A DNA stretch of 64,000 nucleotides from Actinokineospora alba. GTDB taxonomy: Bacteria; Actinomycetota; Actinomycetes; Mycobacteriales; Pseudonocardiaceae. The position numbers were made by a program, and so were the translations under genes. Below the pieces are notes generated by a model. The model had not been told where the DNA came from. It saw nothing but the letters and a program-made list of their open reading frames with translations, and made no database searches. Shown here one piece after another: positions 18,215-26,549 of the stretch. Numbering within the stretch: position 1 is the stretch's first letter; the number at the start of each line of letters is the position of its first letter. The DNA lies in contig NZ_SNXU01000001.1 of assembly GCF_004362515.1 (NCBI RefSeq), positions 3,224,001 through 3,288,000 on the forward strand, written 5' to 3'.

Positions 18215-18796
18215 GTGGACGTGGTCGCCCAAGGCTGGGCAAGTGAGCAGCTCATCAAGGCCGCGCAGGCCGGTGACCTGGAGTCGATAGCCGCTGTGGT
18301 GCACGGGGCTCATCCGCACGTGCGGCGCTTCGCCAGGCAGCTGTGCGCGTCGTCGCAGGACGCCGAGGACGCGGCGCAGGAGGCGTTGATCGTCCTCTAT
18401 CGCAAGATCGGTTCCCTGCGCGCCTCGGCGGCGCTTGCCTCCTGGATGTTCCGGATCGTCCGGAACGAGTGCCTGCGCCGCGCCCAGCGCCTGTTCGACC
18501 ATTACGACGACGTCGACGCGGCCCCCGTCGCGTCGGCCGAGGACGAAGTCCTCGGGCGGCTGGAGGCCGAGCGGGTCGCGGCGGCGATCCGGGCGTTGCC
18601 CGACCTCCAGCGCCGCGTGCTGATCATGCGTGACGTCCTCGGCCACCCAGGACGGACGGTCGCCGAGGCGCTCGGCGTGAGCACCGCGGCGATGAAGTCC
18701 AACCTGCATCGCGCCAGGACCACGCTCCGGCTCAGCCTGCGTGGTGGGCTCACGCCGTCGGAGGTCGATCCCGACCCCACGACCGCGGGTGCCTGA
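18215..18796 (+). CDS. ECF-type RNA polymerase sigma factor (sigma-70 family)
   Basis: A 193-residue extracytoplasmic-function sigma factor. Region 2 is at ~25-95 (QDAEDAAQEALIVLYRKIGSLR, ASWMFRIVRNECLRRAQR) and region 4 at ~120-180 (RALPDLQRRVLIMRDVLGHPGRTVAEALGVSTAAMKSNLHRARTTLR). The GTG start at 18215 is preceded by AGGTGAG. No anti-sigma factor gene is adjacent. The next gene, 49 bp on and on the same strand, is a thiol peroxidase-like protein, so an oxidative-stress regulon is plausible (inference). The C-terminus is short, without a SnoaL-type extension. Confidence 0.88.
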   Translation: MDVVAQGWASEQLIKAAQAGDLESIAAVVHGAHPHVRRFARQLCASSQDAEDAAQEALIVLYRKIGSLRASAALASWMFRIVRNECLRRAQRLFDHYDDVDAAPVASAEDEVLGRLEAERVAAAIRALPDLQRRVLIMRDVLGHPGRTVAEALGVSTAAMKSNLHRARTTLRLSLRGGLTPSEVDPDPTTAGA

Positions 18797-18845
18797 CCCC
18801 GAACGAATCGCTTTCGACAACCTCAGCTCAAGGGAAGGTTTCGCC

Positions 18846-19313
18846 ATGCTCGAATCCGGATCGCCCGCACCGCCCATGGTGCTGGAAGACACCGAAGGTC
18901 AGACCGTCCGCCTGTCCGACTACCAGGGCACGCACGCGGTGCTCGTCTACTTCATGCGGTCGACCTCGTGCCCGGTCTGCAACAGTCACGTCCGAGATCT
19001 CGTCAACCGTGGTGAGGAGTTCGCGGCCGACAACGTCCGGGTCCTGGTCGCGGTCCCGGAGGATCGTGAGACGGCGGCCAGGTGGAAGGCGAAACGCCAG
19101 GTCCCGTTCCCGGTTCTCACCGGCCGTGCCGAAAGTCCACACGAGATGGTCGGCTTGGGCAGGAAGGTGTTCGGTTCGATGCGGCAGTCCGGCAGCATCC
19201 TCGTCGACCGCCATGGCGTCGTCCGCCACGCTCACGGCGCCACCATGCCCACGAGCAGCTACGACAAGAAGGGAATCGCGGCGGCCATCGCATCCCTGCG
19301 CACCCCGGCCTGA
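18846..19313 (+). CDS. Peroxiredoxin-like redoxin (AhpC/TSA or TlpA-like)
   Basis: A 155-residue thioredoxin-fold protein. The active-site segment TSCPVC places Cys at residues 42 and 45, at the end of beta-1/alpha-1 as in AhpC/TSA and redoxin families. GSILVDRHGVVRHAHGA later is the typical cis-Pro-side strand. It probably reduces peroxides or disulphides in the cytoplasm; no signal peptide is seen. GGGAAGG upstream fixes ATG 18846. It forms a pair with the ECF sigma gene. Confidence 0.85.
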   Translation: MLESGSPAPPMVLEDTEGQTVRLSDYQGTHAVLVYFMRSTSCPVCNSHVRDLVNRGEEFAADNVRVLVAVPEDRETAARWKAKRQVPFPVLTGRAESPHEMVGLGRKVFGSMRQSGSILVDRHGVVRHAHGATMPTSSYDKKGIAAAIASLRTPA

Positions 19314-19347
19314 CCGCGGTCCCGCTACCCGCAGTGTGTGCGGGATT

Positions 19348-19376
19348 TTGTATACCAAGGCGGTAATCTGTCTGCC
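19348..19376 (+). promoter_or_regulatory. gntR promoter with putative GntR operator
   Basis: TTGTATACCAA (19348-19358) is a near-palindrome whose core TTGTATACC recurs in the promoter of the TPP/CoA-transferase operon (26225-26233). A -10-like TAATCT (19364-19369) lies exactly 7 nt before the ATG, predicting a leaderless, autoregulated gntR transcript. Confidence 0.6.
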
Positions 19377-20057
19377 ATGGACAAGGCTGCGCTGGGCGCG
19401 CTCGAGGCGGCGCGGGTCACTCGGCCCGTGCCGCTGCGGCAGGTCGTGTACGACGCGCTGGCGGAGTTGATCATCAATCGGACGCTGCGGGCCGGTCAGC
19501 ATCTTGTCGAGGCCGACCTGGCCGAACACCTCGGGGTCAGCAGGCAGCCCATTCGGGAGGCTTTGCAGCGGCTGCAAGCCGAGGGCTGGGTCGATCTTCG
19601 ACCTGGCCAAGGCGCCTTCGTGCACACGCCCACCGACGAAGAAGCCGACGAGCTGTTCGGTGTGCGTACCGTGCTGGAGGCCTATGCGGCGCGGCTGGCC
19701 GCCGAGCGGGCCACCTCCGCCGCGGTGGCCCGGCTGCTCGATTTGCAGAACGAGGGTCTGGCCGCGCTCTCGGCAGGTGACACCGACCGGCTGGTCGCGG
19801 CCAACGCCGCACTGCACGCGTTCGTCGTCGACGTGGCGGGCAACTCGGTGCTGCGCGAGCTGATGGGCGGGGTCGCGCGCCGCGTGCGCTGGTATCACAC
19901 GCCGGTGGCCCAGTTGCGTGGCAAGGACTCATGGCTCGAACACGCCGAGCTGATCGAGGCCATCGGCAACAACGACGCCGACGCGGCCGAGGCGGTCATG
20001 ACCCGGCACACCGAGCGCACCCGGCGAGCGTTCCACGAACGGTCCACTCAGGACTGA
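19377..20057 (+). CDS. GntR family (FadR/FCD subfamily) transcriptional regulator
   Basis: A 226-residue regulator. The winged HTH is at residues ~20-85 (LVEADLAEHLGVSRQPIREALQRLQAEGWVDL) and the all-helical FCD ligand domain at ~95-215 (VRTVLEAYAARLAAERA, then HAELIEAIGNNDADAAEAVMTRH with the metal/ligand His residues). FCD proteins sense small carboxylates or acyl-CoA compounds. The divergent-core operator shared with the TPP/frc operon makes that operon the likely target (inference). The last 66 nt of the gene lie in the first copy of a 76-bp direct repeat, so its C-terminal codons are duplicated 1.9 kb away. Confidence 0.9.
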   Translation: MDKAALGALEAARVTRPVPLRQVVYDALAELIINRTLRAGQHLVEADLAEHLGVSRQPIREALQRLQAEGWVDLRPGQGAFVHTPTDEEADELFGVRTVLEAYAARLAAERATSAAVARLLDLQNEGLAALSAGDTDRLVAANAALHAFVVDVAGNSVLRELMGGVARRVRWYHTPVAQLRGKDSWLEHAELIEAIGNNDADAAEAVMTRHTERTRRAFHERSTQD

Positions 20058-20067
20058 CGGCCGGGCT
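19992..20067. repeat. 76-bp perfect direct repeat, copy 1
   Basis: Identical over 76 nt to 21870-21945. This copy holds the last codons and stop of gntR plus 10 nt. Sequence identity ends abruptly on both sides. See copy 2 for the meaning of the pair. Confidence 0.95.
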
Positions 20068-20129
20068 CGCAGTCATCCGGTATGCCCAAATGGTCCATTG
20101 TGGACAGATAGCGCCGTCGGACCGGGCAC

Positions 20130-20162
20130 GGCGGCGCCCGCGGGGACCTCGCGGGCGCCGCC
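20130..20162. terminator. Terminator-like hairpin
   Basis: 13-bp perfect stem (20130-20142 and 20150-20162) with a 7-nt loop, just beyond the stop codon of the minus-strand DUF6801 gene. Confidence 0.7.
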
Positions 20163-20172
20163 GCACGTCATC

Positions 20173-21633
20173 TCATCGGGCCCGCAGGCCCAGTTCCAGG
20201 GTGTTGTCCGGACCGGACACCATGGTGGACACCATTCCCGCGTAGGGCTCGCAGCCTGCGAACGCCGGGATGCTGAACCCGCCGGACACGGTGCCGCCCG
20301 GCAGGATGTGGCCGGGCGGGGGGACTGGACCGGGGCCGCCCGGCGGGAAGCTGGTCGCCCCGACGCCCGCGGAGCGCAGGTCCAGCACGACGGGCGCGAC
20401 GGTGCGGCAGGCGGGCGCGGCCACGGGGAATCCGAAGACCGTCAGCTTGGACAAGGTGATCCCGACTTTGGCGGACACGGTCAGCCCGGCGCCGGTGAAC
20501 GTGCCCGCGAGCTTGCCCTCGGGGACGAACCCGACTTCGGCGGTAACGGGCACGATGCCGAGCCACTTGGTCGACGCGGGGGCGGGCTTGAGGGCGAGGT
20601 CGGCGGTGAACGCCCCGCTCGCCGGGTTGTACTCGGCCGCCGCCGAGCCCGCTACCGTCACCGATGTGTTGGCGGCCTTCACTTTCGCCGTGCCCGACAG
20701 GTCGAACACGGGCCGCAGGACAGCGGGCCAGGTGCGCACGGTGAGCGGTGTGCTGAACTCCGACCAGGTCGGGTAGGTGCGCACGGTGAACGTGTGCGCG
20801 GTATCGGGCGCCAACCCGGTGACGGTGGCGGTGGTGGCCTTGTCCACAGTGGTGGCGACCTTGGCGCCGTTGGCGAACACCTCGTAGCCGTCGACCGTCC
20901 CGATTCCCGGCCAGGACTCGTCCCAGGCCAGCGACACGCTGCTCGCGCTCACCGCCGTGGCACGCACGTTCTTGGGCGTGTCCGGCCCAGGGTCGCCGTG
21001 CGTGAAGGTGATCGCGGACAACGTGTTGTTCTGCCCGGGGTCCAGTGTGCAGGCCCTGGTGAACGGGTTGAGCGAGTCGGGGATGTTGACCAGGGTGCCG
21101 TCGGGTTTGCGCAGGGTCAGCGTCAGGTCGATCCGGGTCAGGTCGATCCGGGCGACGCCATCGCCGGTCATCTCTAATCCGGGCACGACCCCGGCGCCGA
21201 CAAGCGGCATCGGGCCCGGCGCGGCGGGGAGCGGCGTGCGCGCCACGGTGAACACCGCGCTGGTCCGCACGTGGTCGCTCTGCCCGTTGACGGTGCGGGT
21301 GATGTCGAACTCGACGGCGACCGTGCCCTCGACCGTGGCGGTCTTCAACAGCGGAAACATCATGGCCGTGTCGGCGCTGAGTGTGACGTCGAGCTCGGCC
21401 TGCGTGGCCGCCATGGTCCTGCCGATGACCTGCTGGGGCAGGTCAGCGCTCAGGACGCTGATCACCGGCTGTGTTTCGATGACGGGGAAGACGCAAGTGT
21501 GTGTCTGGGTGAGCGTGTCGGGTTCGGCCGCCGCCGTCCTCGCGCCCGCGGCGATCCCGGTGGCGGTGACAGCCACGGTGAGCGCGGCGGCGGCGATCCG
21601 GCGCGACAGTAACGGGACCGGTCTGTTCCCCAT
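20173..21633 (-). CDS. Secreted DUF6801-like protein with fibronectin type III domain
   Basis: A 486-residue exported protein. The signal peptide is at ~1-37 (ends TAAAEP). A DUF6801-like module spans ~40-215 (LTQTHTCVFPVIETQPV), then an FN3 domain at ~217-300 (NVRATAVSASSVSLAWDE, VDGYEVFANGAKV, TVTGLAPDTAHTFTVRT), then a C-terminal module at ~305-486 (AAEYNPASGAFTADLALKPAPASTKWLGIVPVTAEVGF) that also ends the Thr-rich protein at 53786-55942. The function of the family is unknown; surface or extracellular location is implied. The whole gene with its promoter (to ~21869) sits inside the segment bounded by the 76-bp repeat, so it looks like inserted cargo. Confidence 0.8.
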   Translation of the reverse strand: MGNRPVPLLSRRIAAAALTVAVTATGIAAGARTAAAEPDTLTQTHTCVFPVIETQPVISVLSADLPQQVIGRTMAATQAELDVTLSADTAMMFPLLKTATVEGTVAVEFDITRTVNGQSDHVRTSAVFTVARTPLPAAPGPMPLVGAGVVPGLEMTGDGVARIDLTRIDLTLTLRKPDGTLVNIPDSLNPFTRACTLDPGQNNTLSAITFTHGDPGPDTPKNVRATAVSASSVSLAWDESWPGIGTVDGYEVFANGAKVATTVDKATTATVTGLAPDTAHTFTVRTYPTWSEFSTPLTVRTWPAVLRPVFDLSGTAKVKAANTSVTVAGSAAAEYNPASGAFTADLALKPAPASTKWLGIVPVTAEVGFVPEGKLAGTFTGAGLTVSAKVGITLSKLTVFGFPVAAPACRTVAPVVLDLRSAGVGATSFPPGGPGPVPPPGHILPGGTVSGGFSIPAFAGCEPYAGMVSTMVSGPDNTLELGLRAR

Positions 21634-21869
21634 GGTTTCCCCTCGGCGTTGAGCAGAGAATGCGTCGCCCGGACACTATGGATGTGCCTGACCCACGGCA
21701 AGATCGGGTGAAAAAGCCGTCAGCAGAGGCAAATCCGCTGCCCGAAAACAGTGCTCGTCAGCCGAAGAAATTCGGGAATGTGCCCGGCGTTAGCCTTTTC
21801 GGCCCTATTTGCGGCACACCCCCTTACGGTCGTCGGGGACAGGAGAACAGCGCATGGTTTGCCGACGAC

Positions 21870-21945
21870 GCGGTCATGACCCGGCACACCGAGCGCACCC
21901 GGCGAGCGTTCCACGAACGGTCCACTCAGGACTGACGGCCGGGCT
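21870..21945. repeat. 76-bp perfect direct repeat, copy 2
   Basis: Perfect copy of 19992-20067. Here the repeat holds, on the minus strand, the last six codons and stop of the OFA transporter (stop 21926-21928). On the plus strand it still encodes the gntR C-terminus in an orphan frame. Removing one copy plus the 1.8 kb between them restores gntR and the transporter as convergent genes with overlapping 3' ends. Confidence 0.95.
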
Positions 21946-23233
21946 GCCGCAGCAGCAGGGTCAGCGCCGCGGCGAGCAGCGCGCACCCGCCCGCGAGCAG
22001 GTACGCCCCGGCGTACCCGCGGGCGGCGACCACTCCCGCGGCCAGCCCGCCGCCGCCGACCCCGCCGACCAGTTTCGCGCTGTAGACCAGGCCGTAGTTC
22101 GACGCGTTGTGGTTCTCGCCGAAGTAGTCCGGCACGAGCGCGGCGAACAGTGTGTAGAACGCGCCTCCGCCGAACCCGCTCAGGAACGCGAACACCATGA
22201 ACAGCACCAGATTGTGCGTCTGCCCGCCGTGCAGCAGGCCGAATTGTGCTACCCCTTCGACGACGAGCACCGCGGTCAGTGTCCTGCGCCTGCCGAACCG
22301 GTCGGACAACGCGCCGACCGCTGTGCGTCCGGTCCCGCTCACGATCGCCAGCACCCCGGCCGACGCCGCGGCCGCGACCGCGCCGAATCCGCTCGCCTTG
22401 GCGAACGGCACCTGGAAGTTGATGCCGAACAGCGAGACCCCGCCGCTGATCACCAGACACACCCACATCAGCGGCAGCATCCCGGTCCTGATCGCCTCGG
22501 CGGGCGTGAACTGGCGCACCGCGGGTGGATTGCGGGCCAGGCCCGAGCGTCCGGCGCGGCCCCGCGCGAGCGGGTCCACCTCCGCGGGCCACCAGCTTTT
22601 CGGTGGATCGCGGAACATCAGTCCGCACACGCCTACCACCACCAGCACGTAGGCCGCGACCGCGTCCATGACGGCCGGGTAGTCGCCCGGGGTGAGATAG
22701 GCGCTGAACAGGAAGATGAACGGGACCGCACCGTAGGCGAAGCCGCCGTTGACGAAGCCTGTCCTCGCGCCGCGTTTGTCGGGATACCACTTGCCCACCA
22801 TGGTGACGCAGGTCGCGTAGACCAGGCCCGCGCCGCAGCCGCCGACCACCGAATAGCCGAGGAAGGCGTGCCACAACACCGACGAGTGCGCGATCGTCAC
22901 GAACCCGATGGCGCAGCACACCGCGCCCGTCAGCATCGCCGCCCGCGCCGACACCACCCCGCGCTCCCGCAGCCGTCCCGCCGGGAACGCCACCCCAGCC
23001 TGGAACACGACCCACACGCCTGCCAACCAGAACACGTCCGACAGTGACCAGTCGTAGCGCGCCCGGATGATGCCGACCACCGCGCCCCACCCGTACTCGA
23101 AGACGCTGATCGCCATCATCGCCGCCCACGGCAGCCACACCATCCACGAGCGACCTCGGCCCATGAGGTCGTGTGCGCTCTCGCCGACCCGGTAGACCCG
23201 GCCGTTGTCGTCGGCGATCTCCCGGTACCTCAC
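21926..23233 (-). CDS. MFS transporter, OFA (oxalate/formate antiporter) type
   Basis: A 435-residue, 12-TM major facilitator protein. The OFA look is given by the N-terminal YGWGAVVGIIRARYDWSLSDVFW, GGCGAGLVYATCVTMVGKWYPDKRGARTGFVNGGFAYGA and the later GAFYTLFAALVPDYFGENHNASNYGLVYSAKLVGG. This family moves oxalate, formate or other monocarboxylates. GTG 23233 starts 7 nt after the frc-like stop codon, so translation is probably coupled; the in-frame ATG at 23323 lies inside the upstream gene. It is the last gene of a three-gene operon with a CoA transferase and a TPP enzyme, and likely imports their substrate. Its final codons lie in repeat copy 2. Confidence 0.88.
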   Translation of the reverse strand: MRYREIADDNGRVYRVGESAHDLMGRGRSWMVWLPWAAMMAISVFEYGWGAVVGIIRARYDWSLSDVFWLAGVWVVFQAGVAFPAGRLRERGVVSARAAMLTGAVCCAIGFVTIAHSSVLWHAFLGYSVVGGCGAGLVYATCVTMVGKWYPDKRGARTGFVNGGFAYGAVPFIFLFSAYLTPGDYPAVMDAVAAYVLVVVGVCGLMFRDPPKSWWPAEVDPLARGRAGRSGLARNPPAVRQFTPAEAIRTGMLPLMWVCLVISGGVSLFGINFQVPFAKASGFGAVAAAASAGVLAIVSGTGRTAVGALSDRFGRRRTLTAVLVVEGVAQFGLLHGGQTHNLVLFMVFAFLSGFGGGAFYTLFAALVPDYFGENHNASNYGLVYSAKLVGGVGGGGLAAGVVAARGYAGAYLLAGGCALLAAALTLLLRQPGRQS

Positions 23234-23240
23234 CGCGGGC

Positions 23241-24455
23241 TCAGATGACGTCGGTCGCGCGCAGGGCCGCGATGCGTTCGACGCTGTAGCCGAGTTGGGC
23301 CAGCACCTCGTCGCTGTGCTCACCGAGTAACGGCGAGCGGCGCACGTCGACCGGGGAGTCGGACAACTTCAACGGACAGCCGACCGTCTTGTAGGTGCCC
23401 CGTTCGGGGTGGTCGACTTCGACGACGAGCGCCGGGTCGTCGATGAGTTCTCTGGTCGACAGGATCGGGCCGCAGGGGATGCCGTGCGCGCTCAGTGCCC
23501 GCATCACCTCCCACTTGGGGTGCCGCGAAGTCCAGTCCTCGATCACGGCGAACACCTTGTCCAATTTGGACAGTCGGGCTTCCGGTGTGCTCCATCCGGG
23601 GTCGTCGGCCAGGTCGGGGCGGCCGATCAGTGCGGTGATCGGCCGCCACCCCGCGGGCTGGATGATCACGTAGATGTAGTCGTTGGGTCCGCCGGGGGAG
23701 CAGCGCAACGCCCAACCGGGCTGGCCGCCGCCGGACGCGTTGCCCGAGCGGGGTACCTCGTCGCCGAAGACGTCGTTGGGATACTCCGCGAGCGGGCCGT
23801 GCGCCAGCCGCTGCTGGTCACGCAGCTTGACGCGGCACAGGTTGAGCACCGCGTCCTGCATGGCGACCCGCACCCGCTGCCCGCGCCCGGTGCTCACCCG
23901 CTGGTACAGGGCGGCGAGAATCCCGGCCACCAGATGGATTCCGGTGCCGGAGTCGCCGATCTGCGCGCCGGACGCCGTCGGCGGACCGTCGGCGAAACCG
24001 GTGGTGCTCATGGCGCCGCCCATCGCCTGCGCGATCACCTCGTAGGCCTTGAAATGCTCGTACGGGCCGGGACCGAATCCCTTGATCGACGCGTAGACCA
24101 GCCGCGGGTTCAGCTCGGAGAGCCGCTCCCAGTCGAACCCGAACCGGTCCACCACACCGGGGCCGAAGTTCTCCACCAGGACGTCCACTTCGGACACCAG
24201 GTCGGCGAAGACTTCCTTGCCCTGCTCGGACTTCAGGTTCAGCGTGATGCTGCGCTTGTTGGCGTTGAGCATGGTGAAGTAGAGGCTGTCGACCTCGGGG
24301 AGGTCGCGCAGCTGGCCACGGGTGATGTCGCCACGACCGGGTGTCTCCAGCTTGATCACGTCGGCGCCGAGCCACGCGAGCACCTGGGTGGCCGATGGGC
24401 CGGACTGGACGTGGGTCAGGTCGAGGACGCGGACGCCGTCAAGTGCCTGTGCCAT
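23241..24455 (-). CDS. frc: Class III CoA transferase, formyl-CoA transferase-like
   Basis: A 404-residue CaiB/BaiF (family III) CoA transferase. It is close to formyl-CoA:oxalate CoA-transferase: PLDG-like start then VRVLDLTHVQSGP, catalytic Asp at residue 168 (IGDSG; Asp169 in the Oxalobacter enzyme) and the Frc-specific glycine loop GGGQPG at ~242-247. GIPCGPI and SPLLGEH match the family C-terminus. ATG 24455 is preferred over GTG 24464 because GAGGTG lies 5 nt upstream. It starts right after the TPP enzyme stop. It would move CoA from a donor such as formyl-CoA to the carboxylate brought in by the OFA transporter. Oxalate is the first guess; other 2-oxo or hydroxy acids remain possible. 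Confidence 0.85.
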   Translation of the reverse strand: MAQALDGVRVLDLTHVQSGPSATQVLAWLGADVIKLETPGRGDITRGQLRDLPEVDSLYFTMLNANKRSITLNLKSEQGKEVFADLVSEVDVLVENFGPGVVDRFGFDWERLSELNPRLVYASIKGFGPGPYEHFKAYEVIAQAMGGAMSTTGFADGPPTASGAQIGDSGTGIHLVAGILAALYQRVSTGRGQRVRVAMQDAVLNLCRVKLRDQQRLAHGPLAEYPNDVFGDEVPRSGNASGGGQPGWALRCSPGGPNDYIYVIIQPAGWRPITALIGRPDLADDPGWSTPEARLSKLDKVFAVIEDWTSRHPKWEVMRALSAHGIPCGPILSTRELIDDPALVVEVDHPERGTYKTVGCPLKLSDSPVDVRRSPLLGEHSDEVLAQLGYSVERIAALRATDVI

Positions 24456-24465
24456 GGTCGTCACC

Positions 24466-26172
24466 TCACTTGTACATGGTCTGGTTCATGGTTCCCGGCG
24501 CGTACACGTCCGGGTCGATCCACACGTTGATCAGTGACGGCTTGCCCGACTCGCGCGCCCGCCGCAGCGCGGGACCGATGTCGGCGGGATCCCGGACCTC
24601 CTCGCCGTGGCCGCCGAGCAGCTTGGCGAACTCGTCGTAGCGGACGTCGCCGAGCGTGTTGCCGACCCGGTCGCGGCTCGCGCCGTACTTGCGAGCCTGG
24701 CCGTAGCGGATCTGGTTCATCGACGAGTTGTTGCCCACGATCCCGACGAACGGCAGGTCGAAGCGGACCAGCGTCTCGAAGTCCCAGCCGGTCAGGCTCA
24801 ACGCCCCGTCGCCGAAGAGCGCCACGACCTCCTTGTCGGGGCGGGCGTGCTTGGCGGCGAGGACGAAGGGGATGCCGACACCGAGGGTGCCCAGCGGGCC
24901 GGGGTCCATCCAGTGCCCCGGCGACTTCGGCCGCACCACCTGGCCGGAGAAGGTGACGATGTCGCCGCCGTCGCCGATGTAGATCGAGTCCTCGGTCAGG
25001 AACTCGTCGATCTCGTGCACCAGCCGATACGGGTGGATCGGGTTCGCGTCGGACTGTCGCAGCGGCAGGCGCTCGGCGGTCGCGGCGTCCTCCACCGCGC
25101 GCAGCTCCTCAAGCCACGCTTTGCGCTGGGTGGCGCCGTTGTCCAGCCGCGCGGAAGCGGCGGCGGCCACGCCTGCCAGCACCTGGCCCGCGTCGCCGAC
25201 GATGCCCAGTGACACGTCGCGGTTGCGGCCGACGGTGCGGTAGTCGAGGTCGATCTGCACCACGGTCGCCGCGGCCGGGAGCCTGCGGCCATAGCCCATG
25301 CGGAAGTCGAACGGCGTCCCGACGATCACGATCACGTCGGCGTTGTCGAAGGCGTGGCGGCGGGAGAGCTGGAAGTGGTGCGGGTCGCCGGGCGGCAGCG
25401 TGCCGCGGCCGGCGCCGTTCATGTACGCCGGAATGTTCAGTGTCCGCACCAGGTCCAGCGCCTGTTCGGTGGCCCGGGTGGTCCACACCTGGCTGCCGAA
25501 CAGGATCGCGGGCTTGCGGGCGGCCACCAGCAGGTCGGCCAGCCGCTCGACGTCGGCCGGGTCGCCCGCGTTGCGCGTCGAAGCCCGGTAGCGCACCGGA
25601 ATCCGGGCCTGGTTGACCGGAACCCGCGCATCGAGCACATCGCGGGGGATCTCCAGAAAGGACGGACCCGGTGCGCCGTGGAAGCACTCGCGCAAAGCCA
25701 TCGACACCATGTCGGCGACCCTGGTGGTGTGCGGCACGGTGGCGGCGAACTTGGTGATCGGCGCCATCATGTCGACGTGGGGGAGGTCTTGTAGCGACCC
25801 CATCTTGTGCTGGGACAGCGCGCCCTGGCCGCCGATGAGCAGCATCGGGCTCTCCGCGCGCAGCGCGTTGGCCACCCCGGTGACCGCGTCGGTCGTGCCC
25901 GGTCCCGCGGTGACGACCGCGCAGCCGGGCGTGCCGGTGATCCGCGCGTACCCGTCGGCGGCGTGTGCGGCCACCTGCTCATGCCGGACGTCGATCACCT
26001 TGATGCCCTCGTCGACGCAGCCGTCGTAGATGTCGATGATGTGGCCGCCGCACAGGGTGAAGATCGTGTCGATGCCCTCGGCCTTGAGCGCCCGCGCGAC
26101 CAGATGCCCGCCCGAGATCAGCTCGGTCGAGGTCTCCTCGTTCGATGTGGCGGTAGTCGGTGTCATCGTCAT
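24466..26172 (-). CDS. Thiamine-diphosphate-dependent enzyme, oxalyl-CoA decarboxylase / 2-hydroxyacyl-CoA lyase-like
   Basis: A 568-residue enzyme of the acetolactate synthase superfamily. The PYR domain has cofactor-activating Glu65 (VRHEQVAAHAADGYAR); the central domain holds KPAILFGSQ and DVIVIVGTPFDFRMGYG; the PP domain has the ThDP motif GDGALSLTGWDFETLVR ending in GNNSS. Context (frc-like gene, OFA transporter, GntR) suggests oxalyl-CoA decarboxylase. However, the Oxc substrate segment YEEMDQ is replaced by LPHVDM (residues ~135-140) and the C-terminus ends in an unusual GTMNQTMYK, so a 2-hydroxyacyl-CoA lyase or another acyl-CoA activity is a real alternative. AAGGGAG 6 nt before ATG 26172 sets the start. 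Confidence 0.82.
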   Translation of the reverse strand: MTMTPTTATSNEETSTELISGGHLVARALKAEGIDTIFTLCGGHIIDIYDGCVDEGIKVIDVRHEQVAAHAADGYARITGTPGCAVVTAGPGTTDAVTGVANALRAESPMLLIGGQGALSQHKMGSLQDLPHVDMMAPITKFAATVPHTTRVADMVSMALRECFHGAPGPSFLEIPRDVLDARVPVNQARIPVRYRASTRNAGDPADVERLADLLVAARKPAILFGSQVWTTRATEQALDLVRTLNIPAYMNGAGRGTLPPGDPHHFQLSRRHAFDNADVIVIVGTPFDFRMGYGRRLPAAATVVQIDLDYRTVGRNRDVSLGIVGDAGQVLAGVAAAASARLDNGATQRKAWLEELRAVEDAATAERLPLRQSDANPIHPYRLVHEIDEFLTEDSIYIGDGGDIVTFSGQVVRPKSPGHWMDPGPLGTLGVGIPFVLAAKHARPDKEVVALFGDGALSLTGWDFETLVRFDLPFVGIVGNNSSMNQIRYGQARKYGASRDRVGNTLGDVRYDEFAKLLGGHGEEVRDPADIGPALRRARESGKPSLINVWIDPDVYAPGTMNQTMYK

Positions 26173-26223
26173 CGCACACTCCCTTCGCTCCACGTGTTCA
26201 CGCAGCTCACACGGTTCTTGTAG

Positions 26224-26242
26224 ATTGTATACCGTATGCAAT
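26224..26242 (-). promoter_or_regulatory. Putative GntR operator in the TPP/frc operon promoter
   Basis: Imperfect 9-1-9 dyad (ATTGTATAC, C, GTATGCAAT; one mismatch) 52 nt upstream of the TPP enzyme start. On the minus strand it overlaps a -10-like TATACAAT. Its core TTGTATACC is the same as in front of gntR at 19348-19356, as expected for a FadR-type repressor site. Confidence 0.65.
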
Positions 26243-26549
26243 GCCTCCATGGAGCATGACGATCGGCCCTCCTGTCGGGGGCGCTTGCCTGCTGACCACG
26301 CAACCGGGTGAAGGGCTCGGTCGTGATCACCGCGCGTTCTTGCGAAATTGAGGAAATCACATTCCGGCCACCTGGCGGGTATTTCCAGCCACCCGACTGT
26401 GTGACACCTCCTGGTGGCGACTATCAGTGGGGCGAGTCGATGTGCTCGCCTTGGCTGGTGCAATATCTGGATGGACCAAGAGGGGAAGCGTCACGCCGAC
26501 GCATCATTCTTCGGTCACCAGATCAAACCTCCTGGAAGGATTATCACAA
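26243..26549. other. Non-coding intergenic stretch
   Basis: About 300 nt between the operon promoter and the DUF1345 gene with lower GC than the neighbours. Short CACCTGG/CCAGG motifs recur (around 26369-26410 and 26516-26536) but form no clear dyad. No gene with a plausible start and codon bias is seen. Confidence 0.4.

Noticed and set aside
19992..21945. Insertion sequence or composite transposon
   Set aside because: No transposase frame and no terminal inverted repeats were found; only the direct repeats support an insertion.
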